DNA from: Unio delphinus
Lineage: Eukaryota; Mollusca; Bivalvia; Unionida; Unionidae
DNA length: 64,000 nt
Direction of reading: 5' to 3'
NCBI GenBank assembly: GCA_029339505.1
Contig: JAQISU010000096.1
Coordinates: 4,821,501 to 4,885,500, forward strand
Below, in pieces: positions 22,308 through 37,300 of the stretch. Each line of letters begins with the position of its first letter. Positions within the stretch are counted from its first letter, which is position 1. The notes under the pieces were generated by a model. That model saw only the letters and a list, made by a program, of their open reading frames with translations. It was not told where the DNA came from and searched no databases. The position numbers were made by a program, and so were the translations under genes.

Positions 22308-25300
22308 CATACATACATACACCGCTCCCTCGATAACTCACGCCCTGATAACTCATGAACCCGCTTATAACGTGGTGTCTGGCATGGATACTGATTTTTC
22401 CCCAAAGAAAAAATATATTTTAAAAATATTTAAAAATATGCTGAACGTGAAAAGATCACGATAAGAAATGGTAATTAAACCTTTATACATTTCTCGTTTT
22501 ATCATCAAAAATGGTGTTTAATGATCATAAAGATCGATTCCATATCGTGAAATTTGCAAATTCTAAATATGATATCACATATTATGTTAGGGTTTATTTG
22601 TTGATAAATAGTCATCAATACGCCATAAATAAACAGTCTGGTGAAATAGCGATCAATGAAAATGTCTGGTAAATGCTAACAGTGGCAACAGATAATGAAA
22701 TAAACAGCAATTAAATATCTTGCTGTGTGAAAACCACATTCTAATCCTTTATTTATGTTTAAATGTAAACATAATAATTGCAATGTATGCGTTATCATGA
22801 TTATTTTGACTTTTGTTCTTATTTTGCAGTGCTCCACTTACTGAAGATGCTTCAATCAGGTTCACATATCAAATTGGAGATGGAAACATTGAATTTTACC
22901 AGCAGGAGACTGAACTCATTGAAAACCTTCCAAATGTGACAATAAAAAATGGAACTAATGGCGTAACAGTTTTCATTGTTGGGAAGAATCCTGGCCACCT
23001 TACTTTGGGTGTGAACTCAAATTCTTCTTCTTTTGAAAAGTAGGTTTGCTTGCTGGCTGATGTGATTATTATAAGCCGATGTTAGATTGATTGAATCAAT
23101 AACATGCATATTGTTATATTTTCTTTTATTTCCAAACTTTTGTCTCTAAATAACAGACATGATTTGAATCTGATTTTTCTTGATATAGTCTGTTTTTTTT
23201 AAAATAATGTCTGATCCATTTTTTTTTTGTTTGTTTTTAAACTGTTTTTTTGTTCAGTCCCATTCTGCATCAACCCTTGTAATGTATTCGCTCCATATAT
23301 TAGTTAGCCCACGACTCTCGTAAAGAGTATTCTGATTGGTCAAAATTTTAAAGTCATCCAATGAATCTTCGTGTAAAGGAATCTTATGGCAATGGACTTG
23401 TGGTTGAAAGAGTCTGGAACAACATCTACAGATGAAAAGCTGTATACGTAAAAAATGAAGCCCTCTATAAGAATATGTGCACTGCATGTCGCCAATACAA
23501 GCTGGAGCTTGAAAGGAAAAAGGCTCTCGTTGAGAAGGAAAAGAAACAATTGCACAGTGAGCCATCAAAATCATTGGTGACAATAAGGAAGACTAAAGAA
23601 ATCTTTCTTAAATCCGCAAAAAGAGCTCAACTGGCATATTAAAAGGTTGTGTTCAGTGGACAAAAATACAAGTGAATATATGGGATTATTTGTATATAGA
23701 TGATGTATTTGGGTGTTTATTTTACATATTTATTATGAAAAGAGATAAGTGTAATATGTTGGCAGCAAAAAATGCTTATTTATTGACTTAATTATGATGT
23801 GAACACTGACATGCACATGAAATAACTAAAGTACCAATAGTATAGGAGAATCAATTCATGTGACAAGGAATATTTTTGATAAGTTTGTTAGGTTTTCAAA
23901 TGATTTTTTTTTGGGTTACATATTATGGTCACAGTATGCACCAGGAGCAGATTTTCATGCGTGTAAAATGCATTTTTAGTTGGGGGGGGGGGGAATGACC
24001 CCCGGAATCCCCAGATCAGGGGTGCTGCCCTCGAGACCCCATTGGACGAGTACCCCCATACCATCCTTTCACATTTTCAGTTTTTTTTAAAAGGTCAAAA
24101 TCATGTCTGAAATAAAGCAATGGTAAAAAAATATGGGCATCACTAGCATGGATATAACCAAAAAAATACAACATTTATTTATTTTTTACTTCATTAGAAA
24201 GAGGATAAAATTAAGTTTACAACAAAACTCATCTCCAGTTGAATTTATAATTAAGATAGAACCTGTTTTTTTATACTTCAAAAGCTATTAGAAACATGGA
24301 AGTTACTAGTCATAACTTCATAAGTTTGTAAACATTACTTTGGGCTATTGAAAGTTCTCATCTGGAATAAAAACCTATCACATGGGAAGTCTGCAGAATA
24401 TTGCTTAATTTTGCTGAGATCCATGAATTTCTGTGGAAAATATTTTCGCATCAATGAAAAAGTTAAAAACTTTAAAGTTTTCTCAAATACACATTGAATG
24501 ATCTGCATATATCAAACTAAGTTATATAATTTATCCTTCTCAGGACATTTATGTCAAATTTGTGCATTTTTTAAAATTAATTTTTAATGACATTTTAATA
24601 TGGTCTTGTACCTAATACAGAGTTTAGTCCATTTACAGACTATTGGATAGTAGTAACTAAGCTTGTATTCATCATTATTTCAGTTTAGAAGGTACCTTCT
24701 TATTGGTGACCATTGTCCAGAACTCAGCCCTAGTCATAATCAGCAGTGTCATTGGATGGATTTATTTTGCAGCCTGGACAATTTCATTCTATCCTCAGGT
24801 GTATGAAAATTTCAGGAGGAAAAGGTTTGGTTTAACTACATTCACTCTATTAATTTTACTTTTTATTTCACTAAAACATAGATAAGAGATACCACAGCAT
24901 CAACATTAACATTGGTATCTTAAGTTGTTGTCAGTTTCATAACATTTACCCAACATGGGAATGGTTAAATTCATGTACACTATTTCTGTGTTAGTGACTG
25001 AGTGTTTGTACTTACCTCAGGTTGTTTGCACTAAGAATACTTATCTGGAACTATGAAACTTGGTAAGGTGTTATATCTCATTGAGTACTAAGCAAAAGTA
25101 GGTCACTGACCTATATTTCACACTTAATTAGATAGGGTTACATTTTGTGTTTTTTAAGTTTATTTCTTAAGCTTTTTTCATGCTATAATTATTGACATAA
25201 CGATTATATAAATCTTTATTTATAAGTACCGTACCCTTTAAACAAAAGAAGGTCACTGTGATGTGGAATTAAAATGTTATTGGCTTTGGTCAAGTGTTCA

Positions 25301-28300
25301 TGTTTTGCTCATGGTCAAATATATTTGTGGCATCCTACATACATACTGGTATACCTGGAATCAAGAAACTTTGTGAAGAGAAATATCTTGAAGATAACTA
25401 CATTCTTCTCACAAATGTAGTTAACAGTTACCAATATTTCATACTTTACTCCCTTTGTGTAAGATTATGTTTCAATTCTCTTTATTACCACACCCATACA
25501 GCAAAAGAAGGTATTTGTGACCCATATTTCATATTGTGTTGGTTTAGGTTTTATGTTTATATCATGACTATAAATATTTTGTGTGTGTCAGGTATTCATT
25601 TTATAAAATATGTTTATACCTGGAATCATGACTCTTGGTGCATCTGGATGTGTACTACACTCATATCACAAAAGTAGGTCAGTGAGAATCCTTTTCCATG
25701 TTTCAGAGACTTTGGTTTAATTTTCTTTCAGCTTATTATGGTCAAATAATTGAACAGATTATTGTGTACTTGATTAGTAGCACACTTGCACTAAACAGAA
25801 AGTTAATTTCATCAACATTTCACATTGTCCTGGCTTAAGTTAAGTTGTCATTTAGTTGATGATGACTGCATAGGTTCTTTTCATGCTATCCAATCAGACG
25901 TTATGAAACTTAGATGGGATGTTTGATGAACTCTTATTATAAAAGTAGGTTGATATGGCTCAAATTTTTATGCATTGCTGACTTGGGTTAAACAATTTTT
26001 GACATTTTGACAAATTGATAATGATTTGCATATTTGCATATTTCTGTGAACACCATTCATAAAATAAAAGGTGGTCTATATTGAGTCTTTTACTGGTCAA
26101 GTTTTTGCATTTAACTTACAACCACATGAGTTTTTGGCATACTGTCCACATAGAATCATGAAACTTAGAAAGGAGATGCATCTTTGTAAGTATTGCAAAA
26201 ATAGGTCACCTTGACCTATTTTTATGCCTCACTGACCTGGTTACAATTTGGTGTATTTAAAAGTCATTTATTGAGTGCTGTTGATGAAAAGATTATTAAG
26301 GTTGATGGTTTGATACATCATTGTTCTACTCCCTTAAAACCAAAGTAGATCACTGTAACCAACATTTTAAACTTTACTAATTTAAATATTGATATTTAGC
26401 TCATGACCACATAGATTTATAAGCTGTATACAGCCCATTATAACCTGTACAGTTGGAAGTTCATATTATTAACCCTCCTAAGAGCTTGGAGATGCAGAAT
26501 GGACTTGATGTGCCTTCCTGCATGTGGCTGAGTGGTTAGCATGCCAGATACTTGACAGAAAAGGATATGGGTTTGAATCCCTGTCATCATATCAGCCCAG
26601 ATGGCTGGCATGGTTTGTCTTTGGGCAGCATACTTGACTCAGTTGTGTTTATAATAAACAACTTGTATTCCTTTGTCATCAAACACCAAGCTAGACCACT
26701 CCATATTAATGAGTAGATATTGTATATTGGGATAGGTGACATGCAGCATGTTAGCTGTGTGTTGTACATGTGAATTAATTAGATAAGTGGACTGCGTGCA
26801 TTTCATGCAAGACCTCGTCTGTAGTGGCTAGTCCATGTAATTGCTTATGCAAACTACGCATTTAGAAATCTTCATACTGGTTGTCACTCTAATGTTAAAA
26901 GATTTTGACTTTGAACATGTAAACAACCAGTTTCTTTGGGTATACATGGACCATATTTCCATAAAGAGATTTTAAAAACAAAGTTTTAGAAATAAAAGAA
27001 AACCTAAATTAATCTATGGTTGTTAGGTCACCTCACCGGACTGTAACCCAAGTCAGCTTTGCCATGGTCCTGTATTTGTTGCATGTTGTGCATTTTCTGA
27101 TGTGCATTTAGTTGGCAGTAATTAAATCTTTCAAAAATCACAGGATCAATTTTTACCAAATTTGCAGAGATCATCCTGGCATGAAGGGTGTTTAAATATT
27201 GCCTATTTGACCTAAGATATGACCACCACTACTAAAATTAGTGGGGCCCCGAGTGGCCAAGTGGTCTGAAGCGCTCTCAATTACGGATCACTGAAATCTC
27301 ACCTCTGCATGGTTTCAAGTCATAGATTTGGCCAGTGTGGGTATGTGAGAAAGCTTTTTGCCATAACTTTCGATAGAATCTTACCAATCAGGAAAAAAGT
27401 ATACTGGCATGAAGCATGTTCAGGTGAATAGAAAATCCACCATTTACTTCGGATTTTGTGAATATTGAAAGAAATGTGTAAAAACTACAATACTTGTCAC
27501 TTCGTGAAGTGCAAAGTCAATCTGGTTGCAGTGGCCATGAGTCACTTTTATAATTGTTTTTAAGCTGAACACATGTACAATTTCATACCCTCTCAATTTC
27601 CAGCTAGCAAAGTCGACATTTTTTTTTACTGGTTAACTGATTGCTTCAAATAACACCACCAAGCCCAGAAAACATGTTGACAGATTTCGTGTTTTGATGT
27701 TTATTAAACTGTGAGAAACGTTTATCAACCACTGCATTGTCTGCTCTTGATTGCGTCTGCAGTTAAAGAAGAAACACGTCAGCTTTTGTTTGAGCAATGA
27801 TTGTATACAGAATTAAATTTTAAAAGAAAGACAATCACAAACACCACATAATGTTTATTTTTTGTAAAACATTTCAATAAACGTGAAAATATTATATTTC
27901 AGAAGTTATGCCATGATTGTATTATATTAAAATTCATATGTGAACTCTTCCCCAAAATGATAATAAACATTTGACACAATATTTCTTGTACTTAAATTTT
28001 TGAAAATTCCCGGTATGAGAAAAATACACGTGCATATACATACATGCCAACCATTACGCTTTTGGCGTAATCATTACGCTTTTTCCCACTAAATTCCGCG
28101 TTACGCGTTAACGTTTATAGATTACGCTTTTTCGATATATCCATCTTGCAAAAAAAAAAAAATATTTTTTTTTTCGTTTTTATTAGCATTACTTTATATT
28201 TTACATACTGTTTTATTTTTAATTAAAAAATACCCTGCTTCTACATAACTACGATATACGAGTATACTTGTCCGTGGACTTTCCTAATATTCATGTTCTA

Positions 28301-31300
28301 TTTATAGCAACTATCATGTTACTAAGATACTTTCAAACTTTCGACCTCATATTCTATTTATAGCGGCTTAGTGAGGAGAGAACAGACTGGTTTCTATTTT
28401 GTTTAAATCATTATGCACGTACTCTTTGTTCTAATTTTGTATAGTGCAGAACCAGTCTAAAAGTTTTTTTGCGCTAAAAAGTATTAAAAAATTCTCAATG
28501 CGTTTATGAGTGCAAAAAATATCTCTTAAATAATTTCACAGATGGGTTAGAAAAAGTCAATAATAAACAAAGCAAAATGTAATCAATCCTCCAAACTCGA
28601 CGAGGGCATCATCACGTGACGTCTAATCGTTGGCGCTAAATGGCTTCAGATGTTAAGATGGATTCTAGTCTTTGTGTATGTTAGAGCACATTTTTTTCCC
28701 CAAGAATTTCGCAGATGGATCAGAAAAAAGCAAAACAACGAGTCCTCCAAAGATTCAAAGATGAATATATGAATGGCATAATACAGCGTTCCATTCTAGG
28801 ACAGCATCATGCTCATTGCAGACTGTGCGGCAACGATTTTAGCATTGGTCATGGTGGTAAATTTGATGTGGAAAAACACATGAAAACAAGGAAACACATC
28901 GAATTAGCTCGCATTACGAACTCTAATACTAAGGTAACTTCTTATTTACAGCAGAGCTCAAGTGCAGACTTGAATACTATAAATGCTGAGGTGTTATTTA
29001 CCGAGTTTTTAATAGAACACAGACTACCCTTAGCGGTAGCAGACCATGTTGGTCCCTTGTTCAAGCGGATGTTTTCCTGATTCGAAAATTGCGGAAAAAT
29101 ATGCTTGTGCAAGAACAAAATCATCTCACATTGTTTGGTGCCTAGCAGAAGATACTTCACTTAAAATTGCAGAAGCAATGAAAATTGGGCCGTTTAGTAT
29201 TGCCACAGAGGGGAGTTGTGATTATGATGATAAAAAGTTGTACCCAGTATGTGTTAGATACTTTGACAGTGAAAAAGGCAAAGTCATGAGTGTTCTTCTT
29301 TCTTTACCAGAATTAACAGTAGATTCCACTGGACGAAACATTTTTGATTTGCTTGACAATGTTTTGAAGAAACATGACATAAGTTGGCAGAACTGTATGG
29401 GGTTTGCAGCTGACAGTCAAAAAGCTTCAAAAGTGTTAGATTCTCTGTCAAGAGATATCCCTTTCTATTGCCACCCTTGTCTAACTTGGATCATCTGGAA
29501 GAAGAATTCCTGAAGTATCAAGTTGGGATTCTACCTGACAATATACTTAATGCAGATAGAGTTGATGTGCAATGGCACCTTATTTCCCAGCTAAAAGACT
29601 CTATCACTGGAAGAAATAAATTTCCTCTTCTTTGTCAGGTTATGAAAGGAATATTGGTTCTTTACCATTCTAATGCTGACTGTGAGTTATTGTTCAGTGT
29701 TGTTAACAAAAATAAAACTGAATTCAGGTCCAGGCTAAGTAACCCGGTACTGAGTGCTCTACTGGTATGCAAAACATTCATGGCCTCAGCTGGTACAAAA
29801 TGTTTTGAAATGCAACATAACAATCTGTTGCTTTCTAAAGCTAAAAGTGCTACATATGAACACTTGAACCATTAATGAATGATAAAAGACGAGAAAAGCA
29901 AATAAATCATTGTTAATTGTAATTGTAGTATGTTATATGTGGATTACTCTTTTTCTGCTTGGATTCCTCTTTTTGACCACTTGGATTACACTTTTTCCTC
30001 GTCAGGGGTTGGCATGTATGCATATATTTAAAATTTCAACAACCACACCATGATCATATTATATTTGAATTCCTATGAGATCTCTTACCCATATGCGACC
30101 TCATTTCCCATAATGATAATAAATTCTTTATACACTATTTCATGTACATTGAAGAATATTTTTTTTAATGTCCGAATGAATATACATATTTTCAGGAGCC
30201 ACATCGCAATTGCATTATTACCAAATTCACATTATTGCGGGTCTGCAGTCACTGATCAAATATGGTTGTTGATACTAAAATAGAAAATAATTTTAATAAC
30301 TTACTGTTAAAGCCATTTAAAGAATTTGACCAAATTTGACAGCTTCCTAGCTTGACAGTTTTTAACTTTTATTCACATGATGTCAATCCACGATCATACA
30401 TGTATATGGTCATCATTGCTAAAAGTAGAGAAATATTTAGTTCCATCTTTATGAGAAATAATCTCTAAACAGATTTTGACCAAAATTTATAGAAAGCATT
30501 CTGGTACAGAAACCTTTCAATATTAAGAGCTGAAAATAGCTCCTATGACCCACTGGTCCAGACTAGTGGGTCCTGGTCAGTGACTAGTCCTGGACTTATT
30601 AAGGAAGATCTTAGACTTAATTGATTGGTTATCAGTTTTATATTTTCAGTTTTTTTTACTTGTGTATAAAGTGAAAGGTACATGTACCATCATATCATTA
30701 TGCATTGTGATTTGTTCAAATAATGTGCTTAAAAAAAGACAAAGAATGAAATACCTGAGTTATAATTACTTTCTTTATGTATGAGCTGTTTTGTTCATAT
30801 GATTGATCTAAAATTTGATTAATTAAATTTATAATGGTTACAATAATTGATGCTATTAAAATTTGTATTTATTTTCAGTGTGGTTGGTTTGAACTTTGAT
30901 TTCCTTGGATTAAATATCACAGGTTTCTTTACCTACGGCCTGTTCAACATTGGGATGTACTGGATACCAGAAGTGGAGGTATGGATCAGTACTTATAAGT
31001 ACCTTTTATTTGTTGTCTGTTCATGTAACGCCTACAATCATTGGCAATAAATAAGTCACCATTTAGATGACTTAAGTTTTTATTTTGTTTGTTTTTGTTT
31101 GATTAGGATTTTTAACATAGCTTTAACAATGTTTAAGTCATATCACTACTACTACTACTACTGCGAAATTGATGAATGTAGAGGTGAAAATAAAGAACTT
31201 TGCAGAATATTATTCTGACAGTACTAAATAGATACGAGAGACCCTTTGTAGCTGAGGTTTTCATAGTAATTAATTTTGTGGGGAATTGGCCTGTTCAGGA

Positions 31301-34300
31301 TCCACTTTCATCTTCCATAAATTAATATCAGGTTTGCAGTTGTCACCACCTAATATTCGAAATATCTGAGTTTATTTTTATAGATTCTTTTTTGTTTGAA
31401 AATTGTAAGTTTGTATGATTTTATTAAGTTGATGGAAGATGGCTTTTTATGACACTGAACTGGTCAATTATTGAAGGATAACCTTTGTCATGCCAGTTTT
31501 CTCCATTCATAAAATATGTATATATCTTGATGTTGGAACATTATTTTGTTAGTGAGTGGCATTATATATGGACTCATCCGGTGGACTATGTGGTTAGAGC
31601 ATCTGGTTTGGATGTGGGAAGTTGCAGGATCTGACTCCATGCGGGTCATATAAAAGACTTATTAGAATGATACTAGCAGCTGCCTTGCTTGGCGCTCAGC
31701 ATTAAGAGGTTAGTGTTAGGTCTATCTGGCTTGGATGGCCTGAGTGTGATACAAATTTAGTTGAACTGCCTTCAAATATGACCACCCTTTCTCCACCTTG
31801 CAGAATCGGACATACTTTGACAGAAAGCATTCTGGCTTAGATGACTAAATTTTATTTAAGTTAGGCTGATCTGCCTTCAAACATGGCTACCTTTACTAAA
31901 TATAAAAATGACTTTTCAGAAACTGTGGAAAATAATTGACTCAAAGCTTCCAGGCATGAGGGTCTTTGAGTGATGCTGATCTCCCATCAAATATGCCTGC
32001 AATCACTAAAAGTGGAAAAAAATTCAACAACTTTTAATAAAAACCACTGAACGGAATATGACGAAATTCGACCTGATGCATCCTGGCATAGATGATCTTC
32101 ATTGTTATACAAAAAAAAGCCCTTCATGCCATGATTATTCCTGTTTGATTTGGTCAAACTCTGCTGATCTGCCCTCAAATATTAAAATGACCTCATGTCA
32201 GAAACCAATCAATGGACCATGATAGAAAGCATCATGGTATAAAGGTCATTCATGTTTGTACAAATTATGCTTTAAATATCATTACCATTACTAAAAATAA
32301 AAAAATAAAATCTTGAAATTACTTCTTAGAAACTTGTTTTTATTAGAGTATGACCTGATTTAACATAAAACATTCTGGGATTAAGGGCTTTAAAATTTGT
32401 ACAAATGATTTGTTCCTAGTGAATGTGGCTATCATTACTAAAAAGAGAAAAAACTTTGAATAAAACCACAAAAACAGTTTGACCAAATAGGAAGCATCAT
32501 GGCATGAAGGGCTTTTATGTTTGTACAAATGATGCAGATCATCCATTAAATATGGCTACTTCTACTAAATTAAAATATAAAACAATTTCTAACTTTTTTC
32601 AAAAAAGCCACTTAAGTCAATAGGCTTTTGAAACAAATTTTAATCACAGATTCTGTCCAAATTGAACCCAAAACATCCTGCCTTGATGGATTTTTACATT
32701 ACCATTAAGTATGGTGGCTATTACTGAAAATAGAAAAAATATTTGCACAACTTTATTGCAGAAAGCTGCTTAAAAGAAGTTGACCAGCTCTGTCATAAAG
32801 AATCCTTGCATAGAGAGCTTTCAGTATTTCCTATCATAGATGATGGTATGAAAATTGGAAAAACCTTGAAATATAGTGGTCCCCCTCTTATATTGCCACC
32901 CCTTCTTCACCGGAAAAGTGGCTTTATAAAACTGGTGGCCTTTCCAGAGGGGTGGGGGGGGCTAAATGTTTTGTGAGAAGTATATCTAATGTACATAGTA
33001 AGTAGGCTACATACATCAACACAATTAATATCTTCCTTTAAAAAATTTTTAATAAAAAGTAACATTAATTATTAAAAGGTTCTTCTTGTTTTAATAATAG
33101 ACTTATTTCAACTAAATGGGCTCTGAGTAGCCAAGTGGTCTAAAGCGCTCTCCTTGTGGATCACTGCCATCTTACCTCTGTCTGCGTGGGTTCGAGTCTC
33201 AGATTTGGCCAATGTGGGTATGTGAGAAAGCTTGCTAGTAGCTTCTCATGGGGTCAGTGGTTCTTTCTGGGGTTTTCCTGTGTTCTTTCTCCGCCATTAA
33301 TACTGGCTGCCATGCATAGCCTATCTTGTGCTGAAAAATGGTGTTAAACCCTTCAACAACAACAACAACAACAACATTTCAACTGAATATACATTATTAG
33401 TTCTCAGGTATTGTTGTCATGCACATTGCAAAATTATTCAAAAACTAAATCTTGGTACGTACATAATTATCTTTACATTTGTTCTATTTTCGAACTGCTG
33501 CTGAATAACCTCCTTATTGGTTACAACTTTTATTGGAGTCTTTTCAACATAAATTGAATTTAATTAAATCTTTTTTAAATCTTTTTTAACACAAAATTAT
33601 TTGGCATGTCCCTCCTCGCCACCCCACCAGATGTCGTCACATAGAATAACCGACTATGTTCTAAAATAATACATCTTCATTTACTTGATGACATGTTAAT
33701 GTTTGGTAATGATTTATTCTAATTTTGCTAACTGTATACAATTTAATTATGCAGAAGAAACTTTTGTAGAGTGGACAAAATGCCTTCTTCATAAAGGAAG
33801 CAATAAATGTATTGTCACATGATTTTTCAATCTTTTTCTGGTACCCTGTTTTGTTCAAAGGTTAATTTCTAAGTGTGTGTTAATCCACAAAATCTATTGT
33901 TAGCCTATACTGACCATATTATGATCTAGACAATTATGTCCTGTTTTAATCATCAAAGAGAAGAACTCGACAGGTGTGTGAAACCACAAACTCTATCACA
34001 ACATCGTTGAGCACAGTTCCTGTAAATGTCAGCTTTTATAGATAATGATGTAATATTAATCTTTTATATGTACTTTAGGCAGCACTTCTTTCAGTAATGA
34101 AAACCTGACATTGGGAGACATGTATCAACGGTAGAGATAATTTGATTACTTACCTTACATCACTATATGAATTAATTATTGGTTCTGGACACATTTTAAA
34201 TAAAAGGTGGCTACCTGTGAGGGGAACATTTTACATTTTTGTACTAATATGTTGTATATCAATGCTTTGATTGTGGGTTTCATGTACAGGTTGTGGCTTT

Positions 34301-37300
34301 CTTTTAATTTAAAGGCTTTGATATCAGTTCATCATTATCAGCCTCTTGACCTAGTGTGGTCATTGAGGCACTGTGCTACTGAACATCTGACCAGTTCCCT
34401 ATGGTAATTTCAGATTTGTCCAGCATTATCAGTGTGTCTTGGGCAAAAGTCATCCGGCGGAGCCCATCCCACTCCAGAACAAGGAGTTGCTAGAAGTTGA
34501 CGTAGTTGATATCATTTTTTTTTTAAATATGAGAGCAAAGAAAACAGCTGTTTAGAAAATAATATCCAAACATGAGCTACTAGTAAAACTAATATACATG
34601 AATTCATTCTTTTTCAGAACGACTACAAGAAGCTACATCCAAGGGGAATTAATCCTGTAGAATTAAATGACGTTATCTTTACCATACATGCGGTCTTCAT
34701 TACAGTTGTAACAATAATTCAGTGCTTGATATATAAGGTGAGATAGACATGTGACAGGAAGTAAAAATTAATACAAGGTATGAAGGTGTTAAAAAAAATC
34801 ACAAATTTTTCAACTGCTGGGAGAAAGTTCTTTGAATTTTATCTCCCCTGGCCATAAGTCCAAGTGAGCTATGGTATATGCATTCATCTTACATCATCAT
34901 ACTAATGAATATGATTCATTATCAAATATGCCACCATGACTAAAATTAGAAAAATGACTTCTCCAACATAACTGTTTACAGAATTTGATAGTAGTCAACA
35001 TAAAAATTCTGCCATGATGAACTTTAAAGTTTTTACAAATGATGGCTATTGTTATACACACACACCAATTTTTTTTAAAATCACCTCTAGAACAAAATGT
35101 TTGAACAGAATTTTATAAAATTTGACAGAAAACCTTTTAAGTTCATATAAATCATGATAATTTGTTATCACATATGGCCATCATTACTAAAAACAGAACA
35201 ATCTGTAAATGACTTTTTCTCAAAAACACTATAGAAAAGAATTTGTCTGAGGAGTATCCAGGCATTAAAAACTTGTACAAATCATTACCATTGCTAAAAT
35301 TAGAACAACATTTAAACAGCTACTTTTGAAAAACATCAACAGATCCTTACTAAACAGCACAGAAAGCATCACAGGTTAAAGGCTTTCAGCTTTCTACCAA
35401 TGATGCCAATCCAACATCAAAACTTTAAATGACACATAAATTGCTATGCAGAGTTTGACCAAATCAGACCAAGTCGATTATGGTATTAAGATCTTGTGGT
35501 GTCATAACAATATTGCCATTTCCCAGACCAAATATGGCTGCTGTAACTGAAAATGGAAAATCCTTGAAATCAATCCCTAAAATCACTCAACATACCTTTA
35601 CAAAAAGCATTTTGGCATATAGAGCTTTTTGTTTTCTCAAACAAGGTTAAACTGCCATCAAATATAGCTGTTATTAAAAGTAGATGAACCTTTGATTACT
35701 TCTTCAAAGTACCACTTAAGATAATTTGAGCAAATTTATGTATCCTAGCTTCTTCTTCTTGTAAAGTTTATTGTCATTTTTCAGCACAAGATAGGTGGTG
35801 ACCAGTATAAATAGTGGAGGAAAAACCTGGAAAGAACCACCAATCCACGAGAAGCTACTGGCAAGCTTTCTTACATACCCACATTGGTCGAATCTGAGAC
35901 TTGAACCCAGACAGAGCTGAGATGGCAGTGATCCATAATGGAGAAGACTTTAGACCACTCTGCCACTTTGGGGCCCTCTGTCCTAGCTTGAAGGTCTTTC
36001 ATATTTATACAAATGACATAGCTGCCAGATATCCTGTTTTTCCTGTATTTGTCCAGTTTTTATAACCTGAATATGGGTGTACATTTTTCTTGCTAAAAAT
36101 ATGTTTATAATAAAAATATATTTAAAAATAGAACAGGGTGCCCATTCAGAAGGTGCAAGAGTGCAACATAGGCATCTTTGACATTAATTAATTAAGGAGG
36201 TTACTTCCTTACTTTACTGATATTGTAAATAGTTACATATGAATTAAACAACTTAAAATCAATACCGTTTTCCATTCTTCATCCATCTATAAGTTGATGT
36301 TGAGTATAAGACAAGGCTGGATCAATACCTCGGCTTCATATTTTTCACTTTGTTCCTTACAGCATCATAAATTTTATCATATCTGTAACTCAGTAAACTT
36401 TCCGGTCTTGATCAATAAATGTAAATCAAAGTACCTAATTTTTTTTAACAAGAAATATTTTAAATGTAATTACTTTGAGCTACATATAATGTTGCTGACT
36501 TAAACATTGATTGAGTTACAGGTATTTACTTTGCATTCATTTCTCTTTTTTAAATTCAAAAGAAATTAAAATCTGTTATCAAAAATTCTGAATTTCTAAT
36601 AAACTTTTAGTTACATTTCAGTATGATTACTGTATAAATTAATTGATGTAATGATTGTCATCTCAAAACTTTGTACAGAAAATTATATACTGATGAGTAT
36701 GCAGTAGTCTTTGCTTTGGCAGTGGATCAGGTAGAAAAGACTGATAATTATGTTAACTAGTTTGAATGTTTTAAGTGAATAGTTTGCTGGTTGTATATTT
36801 CAGAGGGACAAGCAGAGGGTTTCCATAGTAGCTCGTGTTCTGCTAGTAGGCGTCTGGCTCTTTGCAGCAGTAGCTCTGATAGTAGCTCTGTGCAAAAAAA
36901 TTACCTGGCTAACATACCTGTATTACTTCTCCTACATAAAACTCGGGATTACCTTAATCAAATATATACCACAGGTAAGTTTTAAATGTATCATCACGTT
37001 AAAGCATATTCATTAGAGTTTATATGAGCTTTCTGCAAATATGAAGCTGCTTTTTTTTTTCTCCATCAATAAAATCCCAGTCACATTAACATTGGGAAAG
37101 TAGCTGGTTTATATCCCAAATCTAGACCTACTAATAATAGAAAAATGGATCTTTTCTCTCATATAGACAAAGGGCAGAAACTCTTCCTATTACTTCCCCT
37201 TCCTACCATTTTGTGTCACTGGTTTTTAAGCTTCACTTCCATACTGCCAACTTCATATGTAATATTCCCAACAAACCATGACCAATATCCGTGCCAAAAT

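Larger units (their letters stand above)
24825..30878 (+). other. CTNS: CTNS intron 4
   Basis: Largest CTNS intron (6054 bp). It carries a degenerate tandem repeat (about 25040-26300), a tRNA-like SINE head (26519-26588), a truncated family A SINE (27241-27363) and the hAT transposon at 28039-30020. Degenerate copies of the intron 5 repeat type appear near 27120-27440 and 30300-30560. Confidence 0.85.
30979..34617 (+). other. CTNS: CTNS intron 5
   Basis: 3.6 kb. It holds fragments of family B SINE (31083-31150 minus, 31568-31760 plus), a degenerate intronic repeat (about 31770-32760) and a full family A SINE (33118-33375). Confidence 0.8.

Noticed and set aside
22323..22440. pogo/Tigger-like terminal repeat (CCCTCGATAACTC)
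   Set aside because: Only one end-like block is visible, with no matching inverted end or TA duplication.
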